Of a stretch of DNA of 64,000 nt, positions 53,901 to 64,000 are shown piece after piece. The stretch lies in assembly GCA_018350325.1 (NCBI GenBank), contig JAEVLN010000022.1, positions 389,105-453,104 of the forward strand, read 5' to 3'. A model generated the notes under the pieces. It saw only the letters and a list, made by a program, of their open reading frames with translations, was not told the origin of the DNA and searched no databases. A program made the position numbers and the translations under genes. The DNA comes from Globodera rostochiensis (lineage: Eukaryota > Nematoda > Chromadorea > Rhabditida > Heteroderidae). The stretch's first letter is position 1. Every line of letters begins with the position of its first letter.

Positions 53901-56900
53901 GAAACCCTTTCTTTTCCCATAGTTTTAAATCTTGGCACTCATATGTCGCATTTATAAACGGCACTCAATCGTACCGGACCGTTTCTGGCTACCCGAAATT
54001 GCGTATTTGTTCAAATCACCATTTACTGCTCGCTCGTCATCCTCAGCATATCATCCAAGCTCAAAATGAAGGAGGAGAAAACGTCAGCGGATATCGTTCA
54101 GTTCCCTCTCAAACTTTTGCTCCCCAAGAAACAAACCCAACAGGTTGGCGCTTGTCTTGCGAGCCTAATTGGAGCCCATTTCTGTCTTAAGGAATTGTTT
54201 GTCAGTAAATATCCCGAGTTTGACGGCCGCAACGTGGTAATCGCAGTTTTGGACTCCGGTGTTGATCCGAAAGTGCCCGGTCTTCAGGTGGGTGTGTGTT
54301 AAACTATTCTTACAATGTGTCCCGTGTTTATTTTGTTTGTTTTAAATCAGGTGACCACAGATGGACGTCCAAAGCTTATTGGTGAGGTTTGTCTAACATT
54401 TTTTTGGTACTTTCTGGTTATACGACCCCAACCAAAATTTATTAAATGGCCCAACCCGACGAGACATGACTTTTGGTTAATAGTGTCCTCCCTATGGTTT
54501 TGCCAAAATTGAAGTGTTCAAAAACCGCTTTAAACACAAAATCTCATTTTCGTGTTCAGTAGGGTCAAAAACGTCGAGTTGGGCCATTTAAATTATTTTG
54601 GTTGGGTGGTCGTATAACCGGAAATCAGGCCCGTAACTAGGGGGGGGCCAAGGGGGCCAGGGCCCCCCCCCCCCCGAAATATTTTTTGAGGAAAAAAAAA
54701 CAAGAGGGGGGACCCTATTGTTTTGAACTTTTACATTTTTTGTGACTAATTTTCTTAACAAATTGTCATCAAAGATCAAAAAAATTTTCTCGGCGGCGCC
54801 TATCGGCACCGCCGACCCCCTCCTATTTCTAAAAAACTTCAAAAAAGTGCCGATTTTTTAAAAATTTGTTGAAAATCCCTTAACAAATTGAGTCAAATCG
54901 AAATTTTTCCCGGCGGCGCCTATCGGCACCGCCGACCCACCCGCGCCCCCCAAAACAAGCAGAATTCGCAAAAAAATTTGCATTTTTTAAAAATTTGAGA
55001 ATCGACAAAATTTTTGAAATTTTTAGTAATTTTTTTCAACAAAAATGAAGAAAAATGCAATAAACCAAAAAAATACACGCCTAAAAATTGAACTTTTTTA
55101 GCAAAAAATTGCTTAAGAAAAATGCAATAAAACTCAAAAATGCACCCCTAAGAATCGACTTTTTTGGCTTGGCCCCCCCCCAGAAAATTTTTTCTGGTTA
55201 CGGCCCTGCCGGAAATACCCATTTTTTAAATTGACATTAACTTTTTACAGACTGTCTTGACATGACTGGGGCCGGTGACGTCGATTGTTCGTTGGTCAAA
55301 AGTGTTCAACAGGACGGCTCGCTAATTGGGCTAAGTGGGCGCAGACTCAGGGTAATATTTGTTTATTTTCTAATTACAAGGTTAGCGTTTTTTTTTGCTT
55401 CTTTATGGGAGTGACCCTCACCACCGGACCTTAACACTCAATTTTTTATGTTAGTTTGGACAAAATTTTGGATTTTTCCTAGAAATTTTGGTAAAATCTA
55501 ATTAGTTTTAATTTAATTCTTACATACAATTTATTGTGTGAATAGTTAGTTCTTCAGGAAAACATTTATTTCATGAATATTTTAAAGGAAAATGGTTGCA
55601 ATTGGCATTTGTCTGGACCTTTTACGAATTTGTTGCAGATTCCAGCCGAATGGAAAAACCCCAGCGGACAATATCATTTGGGAATCAAGCCGATTTTTGA
55701 ACTTTACACCACACAGTTAAGGAACAGAATTAAGGTAAGAATATAAAAAGGGGGTCCCCTAGTGCACAGGTACCGAGTTGTTTGCGCTATTCATTATATA
55801 ATAATTTTTGTTATTTAAAAAAACTGCTTTTAATGCATTTTTTATTTTGATTTTACTGATTTGTCTTTGTTCAGATTGAGAGGAAGAAGACTCTTTGGAA
55901 TGGCCCGCACTCGAAAGCGGTGGCAGAAGTCCTGCAAAAAATAGAAAAACACGTGCAGCAAGTGGGTGGCACATCGGACAAACTGTCGGACAAATGCAGC
56001 AGGGAGGATCTCAGCTGTCAACTCGCATTTTTGACGGCAATAGAGAAGGAGGAAGACTTGGGCCCAGTCGCCGATTGTGTGGTGTTCCATGACGGGGAGA
56101 AGTGGAGGTTAAAAAAATTGCTGCTTTTTGTTAAGATTTGGCCAATTGGCGCTTTTTTAGAGCCTGCATTGACACGTCCTTTCGAGGACAACTTTCGCTT
56201 TGCAAATTGATGACCAATTTTGCGGCTGAGCGACAGTGTGAATTTCTGTCCGAAACCGGTAAAGCGCCCCATTTGCACTTGTGAATGGATCTTTTGCTGC
56301 CAATTTAAGATCTTCTTTCCTATTGTGTCACGGTGCACAACGATGGAACTTTGCTGGAGATTTACGTTTCTTCCCGTAAATTTAGATTTTTACACTTAGG
56401 GTATGACAAAGTCTCAGAATATGAATTTTTCATAGAATTTTATTTTATTCATTTTTTAGTGCATGGCACGCACGTGGCCAACATCGCGGCCGGTCACTTC
56501 CCCGATGACACGCAACGGGACGGGACCGCGCCCGGAGCTCAGATCATTTCGATGTGCATTGGGGACAATCGTCTGAATTTGCAGGAGACCGGACAGTCCT
56601 TAATTCGTGCTGTAAAATTAAATAGTGAAATAAGTACTGAGGCTAGTCATTAACGTAATTGTTTAGTTCTCCAAATGTGCAGATCTCGGTGTCGACATTG
56701 TCAATTTTTCCTACGGAGAATATTCGCATTTTATGAATTCCGGGTTTGTTTTATAAAGATTAACAACGGCGGTTGTGGTATAGTAAGTAGCTGTATTTGC
56801 ATGGTATTTTAAGGGCAGTGGTGTTCAGAATTTAGCAAAACCATTGGCATTACAGAGAGTGAATGATTCTGTGGTTTTACACGGCCTAAAATGGGTGGAT

Positions 56901-59900
56901 CTGTTTTTTTGAATCAAAAATTTCCGAAAAAGGCCCTGGCTACGACCAAAGACCAATGTTTTATACGCTAATGAATAAGTATTATGTAAATTTAACAGAA
57001 AAGTGATTGATGCGCTTAACAAAATGGTTGAACGTGGGGTCATTTTCGTCACATCAGCATCAAACGGTAGAAAGTGATTTAAATCGAAAATTTAATTTGC
57101 TTTTTAGGAGGGCCAGCATTTAGTACGACAGGTGGGAAATTATACAGGAATGCTATCTTAAGCTAGAATATATTCGTAAAATAAGGCAGAAAAAACTCAA
57201 ATTGCGTATAAATCTTTATTATAAAATTCGATTGGCGTTAAAAAACATTTTACATGAGAAAGTTTAAAATTTAGCATCGCCTGGAAACACAACGAGCTGT
57301 TCCATTGCCGTTGGCGCCTACTTAGGGCCAGAAATGTGCGACATTATGTATTCGACGTTGGCCAAAATCGATGTTGATGGCATAATGTGACGCCTTTCCT
57401 TTTGCGATATTCGTCATCATTTTCTTTTTCTTTTAGGTTTCCCTTTTCGAGTCGTGGCCCAACTACCGACGGGGCGCTTGGGATTTCAGTCAGTGCTCCC
57501 GGTGGTAAGTGACGGTGTATAGTATTTTTTTGTTGTGTTAAATGAAAATGTTTTGTTGTAAAAAATTACCCATTATTTTTCGCTGCCATCACCGGAGCAC
57601 CCAAATATTTGCTGAAAGGAACAGAACGATTGCGTGGGTAATGTTTGTATTATGCGTTGGCTTATTCCTCCCTCCATAATTTAAACTAATTCAGTACCTC
57701 AATGAGCTCACCGAACGCCTGCGGGGCAATTGCATGTTTGGTTTCTGCCATGAAACGATGTACTTAATTATTTTTAATTGGGCTTTAAAGTTTTTGAGTT
57801 TCCAGCAAATGTACCAATTTCTCCGTTTCGGGTGAGGTTGGCGGTGGAAAACTCAGCAGCACTGCCTCAAAGTGACCAGCACCAAACCGAGTGCTTTTTT
57901 ATGCGTTTTTTAAACAAAGTTTTTAACCGTAAATTATCATAGTTCAATTGCTAAACTCGAGTATGGCCATGGTCTGCTGCAGATCGACAGTGCCTTCAGT
58001 TTTCTGAAAGAAATGCCTGAAAATTTTGTGCCAAATTCTCTTGTTACTGTTGAACTCATTGTCAATGAGGTCAACGCGTCCTCCTCTCGTCGCCCTCCCT
58101 TCACTTGCCAACGAGGCATTTACATTCGTGAATTGTTTCAGTCTGCAACACCCACGGATTACATTGTGCAAGTGAGTTTTTACCAAGCAAGTGAATTACC
58201 TTTTCTGGCAAACTTTTTGGTGTTTTGACTCATTTTTCCAAATATTTGAATTTTTGGCTAAAAATTCGATTTATGTTGCGACAGCCCTTTTTTCAGGTCT
58301 TTCCGAAGTTTGCTACGGGATCGACGGGTAAATAATTTTAGATAGTTTCTATTCGTCTGCAAATTCATTCAGAAAACATTGCGAAGGTTGACTTTGAAAA
58401 AAAGGTGGCACTTTCTTCGACCGCCTACTATCTCCAACACCCGGCTCTGTTCACCCTTACGAACTGCAAACAAAGTTTGCTCACAATTAGTCTCTCAACG
58501 AATTCGCTTTTAAATAGATTTCCAAGTGCGCGTTGATCCGACCCGTCTTCCGATGGGCCAAATGCATTTCACTGAAGTGAACGACCATTTTTATTATTTT
58601 GTCTTTCCCGTTCACCCCCCCCCCCCGTTCAGATTGTCGCTTTTGATGTCGATTGTCGTGCGTGTGGACCGATCTTTCGGCTTCCCATCACCATTTGCGT
58701 TCCGATTGTGCTCTCCGAAGCAGATGATTACCGAATATCGCTAAGTTCGTTGAAGCTAAAGCCTGGCAGCTCGCATCGAATCTTTGTTTACGCTCCAGAC
58801 GGGGTTTTTTTTCTTATTTTTGTTTGTTTTATTTTTTATTTTTTCAGGCTGCGTACGGAAGTCAGTTTTTGTTTTCCTCATGAACATTTTATGTCATTTT
58901 TTCTTTTTCAGAATTTTCTGTGAAGTCGAACATTGCTGACAAAGTTACCAATTGCTCTCTGCAAACGATGCAAATTGTTCACAGTTTAAGCGTGAAACAT
59001 TCAAGAAGTGCTAGGGTAATTCCACCAAAAATTTGATTTTCCTTCCTTTCTAAATCATTGGGTTGGTTCCCATCCAATTAAATTGAGATGAAATGCCTCT
59101 TTTGGGGACTTAATCCCCCCCTCTTTGTCCCGGTGTTTTTGAACGGGGTTCGACAAAAATTTTTTAATAAAATCCCGTTCCACTCTGCTTTATATAGTAT
59201 AATCTAATAGACTTTGGCGATCGAACCGAATATGCAAGAGGAGGGATTTGTGCTGTTAAAAGGCGGCCTCACCACCGAGATCTGTCTGACCAAGGTGTTC
59301 AAATGTCCCGGAGAGGCCTCGCTTGACTTCAGTTTCGCTTTCCACGGCTCACGACCTCAAACTTCGCTTCTGACTCTTGTACATTTTTCTTTCTTCAATT
59401 GAATATTTGAGAAATTGTAAAGCGTTGTTGTCTAATGCATTTTCTTTTGGTTGAAAGGAATTGTTTTTGGCATTTTTAGTTTTCGGCAGAACAAGCGCAC
59501 CGTGTAATGCTCATTAATCGCTTGCGGTACGAAGTGTTGAGCCCGACGCTTACATTTCGTCACATTTGTCGTGCCATGCGACCAATTGATGCAACCATTC
59601 GAGCATTGCCCGGTCAGCGTGACAGATGGATCGATGACCAACAAATGCTTGTTCTGAGCCTCGTCTATTCTTTTGCCGGTAGGGTTTTATTGACTTGGAA
59701 TGTGCAGCACGAACATGTTGTATGTACTCCCTCTGAGGAGTGGGAGGCTTCAACGAACGTACACATTCCTTTTCGAATAAAATTGGTTATTTATACGAAA
59801 TTTAGTTACCAAACCAGCTGAGTTCATTTTTGAGATTCCCGGAATCACCGATTATCTATACGAGGTTTTTATTTGATTTTAAAGTTTTATTTTCACCGTT

Positions 59901-62900
59901 CTTCAGAATACCTTTTGCGGAATTTTAATGCAAATTTTTACATCTACAAAACAATTTTGTGGTGCCGTGGGCGCCTATCCGGAAAAAGTAAGTAAATTGA
60001 ATGTGTCTCGAATTTGAGAATTGAAAGTTTTGCACCAATTTCTACGCAGCAATGCTTGTGCTCCTTAGATTTTGGTTTTTGTTCAGAACGCTGTGAAGTT
60101 GGAAAAAACAGCAAGTTCAAACAACTATCGGCTGGTCGTTCAACTACGCCATTTTTCTCTCTCGGTGTTGGAACGCTTCAAAGACATTCACGTCATCGCT
60201 AAACAGGTGAGTCCCGGCCTTCATTTGTTTGGGAAAAGCGATCTTTTGAACTTATGTTCATTCATGTTTTGACTCTTTAAGAAGTTGTCCTCGCCAATTT
60301 CAATGGACTCAGCCTATTTTTCAATTTTTGGCGCAACGACGGGCGAAGGGCCAAAAACGAATGGAATTGGAATGCGCCCTGGGCAATCGTGTGCCGTCTA
60401 TTTCCCTCAAATTCCGGAAAACAAGTAAGAAGTAATTTGGTTTTTGGGACTTTGATCAATAATAAGGTCGCCCGCCGCTGTTAACAACATTTTTTAAATC
60501 GGTATTTCAGGTTTCCAAAAGGTCTGATCAAGAGTGGCGACTATTTGTCTGGAGTCATTTGTCTTGGTAAGTCTGGAATTTTTTTTCGTGAAATTTTTCT
60601 AAAAATGCATCACAGGAAAGTCAAACAATGAGAATTTGCTGCGGAGTGTGCAGTTTCCGGTACGCTATTTTATTGCGGAGCTTGAAAAGCAGCAGAACGG
60701 CGGAAAAGAAGCGTCGGCCGTTCTTTGCACCTCCGTAAACATTACGAAAGAAAAGAACGAAAAACAATTCGGAGAGGTGGAATATCGGGGTAAGTAATAT
60801 TTATGTTGTAAAATATTTTGATTGGTATAAATTAAATATATTTAATGATTATTATTCATTCTTATTGTTAGAAATGCTGCTGGAAAAGCAGATCCAACTG
60901 CTGCCCAAAATTGTGGATGAAAGTTTGGCGGATTCGTTGTTTCGGACACTTACCGTCGAACACCCGGACAATCTGCCGTTGATGACAGCGCACTTGAAGA
61001 GATTGGCTGGCACTAACAATAAGGTGGTGTTGCAATTGATATTATTTGGCAAAAAACTGTTCACCATTAAGAACGCAACACGCACAAACGTCTCCCGAAT
61101 CTTGGAGCTTTCTGACAAAATTCTCAATGTGGCAAAGGTGGAAGAAGTTCAGCAATTTTTTGGTACCAGAACAGACATCGCTGAATTGGATTTGCTAATA
61201 AAAAGGTATTGATTGATTGGTGTTTTTATTGTATTATATTAAGTTTAGGCTCGAACTTTAGAATATTTGGTTCTGGGAATCCTAAATTTAGAATTTCAAA
61301 TCGGATTAAGACGAAAAGAGCGAAAACCTCAAATTAATAAAAACAAAGCCTTAAATGTGAATGCAAATTTAGTGAGATGGTCAAGCGCAAAGAAGTGATA
61401 ATTGAAGCTTTGTATTTACGAGCAAATTGCGTCTGTGACGCGCATTTGCTGATAAGCACTCAGGTGGGTCATCATTTGTTTGGCATTTTTGTTGTTCAAG
61501 TTGAGGGTTGGTCTCTAACCAGGCCCGTAGCCAGAAGGGCGCGCCAGAACCCCTCCACTATAGGGGGGGGGGACCCCCTTGTTTTACAAAATTATTTTTT
61601 TAGTCAAATTTTCTTAGCATAAAATTTCTAAAAAATTTCCGGCGGCGCCTGTCGGCATCGCCGGACCTCCCAGTTCTCCTTTTTTTTACTTAGCCCCCCC
61701 CCCCCGAAAATTTTTTCCATAAATGGCCAGGGGGGGGGTCAGACCCTCCCCCCCCCCATCGCCGCATTTGGACACTCCCCGCTGTAACAACTTCGCACCA
61801 AATTCCAAAATTTTGAAAAAAAAAAATTTTTCTCAGCGTAGGAAAAATAGAGAGAAAAAAACGTCGCAAATGTAATTTTTGGACCAATTTTTCTTAATAA
61901 ATTGAGTCAAAAACCCCAAAAAAATTTCCCGGGACAGCTCCCTTCTTAAAAAGCATCAAACAAAAAAGCGAATTTTTAATACTTTGGTCTCAAATCTGTA
62001 AAAAATTGAATAAAAAATTCCAAAATTTTCTCGGCGGCGCCTATCGGCACCGCCGACCCACCCGCCCCTCGCCTGAAAAGTAGTTGGGAAAAATTGGGCG
62101 AAAAAAACACGGTGGCGCTCAGCTGGCCTGTCATTTGAGCGCCGGCGCTCTAATGTCAACTTCGCAGCGCTCGAGCCGACCCCCCCCCCCTTGGCCATCT
62201 ATGATTTTTTCTGGCTACGGCCCTGGGTCTAACTAGAGGCATTTTGAAATTTAGCAGTAGGTTTTTTCTGTCTTCTATATAAAACTTTTTATAACTTATG
62301 TTCACCATCAGAATGTGCCCGACATTTTCCGACGGGGGCTTCAATGCGCAATGGATCAGCCAAAAGTGGAGGAGGAGGAAGAAGCAACACAAGACAATAA
62401 AAAGGGGCAAGAAGTGAAAAAGAAGTTGAAGGTGGGAGAAGGGGAGCAAATTATTGTGAAGGAAGAAGGCGAGCTAAGAAACGAAGGAAATGTTGTGATA
62501 CCGGACAGAAGAAAAACACCGTCACCAACAAATGACGAGGTATGGTGAATATCTACGGGGGAGGGGGGGGCGAGGGTCTGTTGTTCTGTTTTGTCAACCG
62601 TTTTTTGTTAAAAAACTCGAATCATTTTTTAATTTTCCAAACCGGGCTGCCTCAAGAGCAGTTTCAGCATAAGTTGGAATACTTTCGAACGCCAATCTTG
62701 AACAAAAGGGCTCTTTGGAAAAATGGCCAAATTAGTATTTTACAATATATTTGAATTATAATCACTGAACATCGCAGACATTCGCGGAAACTATAACTTT
62801 GGAAGAGCTGGACAAGGCTTGCACTCGGTTTCTCAAATGGTCGACCGAAAACGATCCGAAGGTATTTACCATAATTAATTACTTTTAATCAAATGGTGTT

Positions 62901-64000
62901 AAATTTTGTTAAAACATACGGAACAATTTTCAGGCTCTTCTCATCACAGCGAAGCATTCAGTTGCGCATGGCCGTTACGGAATCGCGTTGAAGGCTTTGA
63001 AGAAATTGGCAGACGATAAATCCAACAATGGGACGCTGTCGTCGATCTCAATGCACACAGCCATTGCGGAGGTATTTTTGACAACACTACATGGTTCCTG
63101 GGACATTCCAACAGAAAAACGAGCTGGGAAACAGCGAGCGATGTCCGATCCCTTATTATGGTTATTTCAGCTGACCGACGCACTCCGCTGGTCACACATT
63201 TCGGCACATTTTCAGAACTCTCTTCTGGTTAAGCATCGAGCAACTTATCGTCCATTCTGATTGTGCCAATATAATATTAAACTCGAATATCATCTTTCAT
63301 TTCGAATTTCAATGGAAAGATCTGCCAAATTATTAAGTCAAGATGTTTTTAAATACGTGATAAAACTGTAAAGGCTCAAGCTTCTTAATCCCGTCTCTCC
63401 CTGTTTATCTCATTTGTCTCGCTCCCCGTCCCATTCTTTTCCTCCTCTCCCTCCGGCACATCGTCATCCCCCCCGGGTTTGTCGGTCGATGCTGACGCAT
63501 TGGGATATTCTTGGGCGGCGTTGGTAATGCCAGGAGGCCAACCATCGGCGCCACACATCGCAGCGGTGAGACTGGACAGCAGCAGCGCGTTCGTTGGAGA
63601 GAAGGCCAACTAGACGAAGCGGAAGAGACGAGCGGCAGCGCACTTGGCGGACTCGCAGCAGTGCTTTCCACCGCAACTAGCGTGGCGTTTCTGCGAGATT
63701 TCTCGCCTAAATTATGATGAAAATGAGTTATTTTCTTGGCTGGTTTCCGTCCCCCACCTCTTTTGGCCACTCGTAGCCGTCTCTTCTCATTGCCACTGTC
63801 GCCGTTGGGACCTCCAAAATCCGGCGAGTTCTCTCTGTCCTGGCTGATTGTGAGCATGCCCCCGTTCGTTTTGGCCTAGAAAAAGGAAAATTTAGTTAAA
63901 TTAGGATGGCTAGCTCTTCTTTTGAAAAATAAAAACAGAATATACTTCCAAAATGTTCCCTTAAAACCAAACATTTGCCTTTTTGGGCGGCTCGGGGCTG

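Overview
This is eukaryotic DNA, almost certainly from a nematode. It has multi-exon genes with short introns ending in (T)TTTCAG, an FMRFamide-type receptor, RME-8 (DNAJC13) and tRNA genes inside introns. The AT-rich, MITE-laden sequence would fit a tylenchid (for example a cyst nematode), but the species cannot be fixed from the sequence alone. All gene names rest on recognising conserved protein motifs by eye. Exon boundaries are approximate, and gene coordinates run from the first recognisable start codon to the stop codon.

Layout. 1-15.3 kb is a gene-dense block on the + strand: a rhodopsin-class peptide GPCR, NOP14 (ribosome biogenesis, apparently lacking its N-terminal part), GMP synthetase and an HDAC3-type class I histone deacetylase. 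Several non-autonomous DNA transposons lie between or inside these genes. 15.3-31.4 kb is a repeat and gene-relic region. It holds a foldback element with a 10-bp target duplication, a 150-bp tandem repeat, broken pieces of EMC1, TRRAP, adenylosuccinate synthetase and BRR2, A-rich arrays, a large palindromic foldback element, a 4.26-kb ATCAC/ATCGC satellite and a short stretch that could fold into three successive hairpins. 31.4-43.1 kb is one long - strand gene, rme-8/DNAJC13, with a J domain, a GYF-like segment and four IWN repeats. Three tRNA genes lie in its introns. 45.3-49.2 kb is a five-finger C2H2 zinc-finger gene with a fourth tRNA gene in an intron.

The most striking structure is a large inverted duplication. 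About 48.6-52.9 kb is repeated in reverse at about 58.2-64.0 kb and runs off the window. The right arm holds the 3' half of an apparently complete TPP2 (tripeptidyl-peptidase II) gene (54.1-63.3 kb, +) followed by the start of a reversed copy of the zinc-finger 3' end. The left arm holds a reversed, deletion-riddled TPP2 3' fragment next to the zinc-finger gene. The arms share the same transposon insertion, so that insertion came before the duplication.

A recurring theme is one hAT-like transposon family: ends near CAGGCCCGTAGCCAG, 8-bp target duplications, and an internal GC-rich hairpin found nine times in the window. The genes are unrelated housekeeping and regulatory genes, and no operon or shared pathway is evident.
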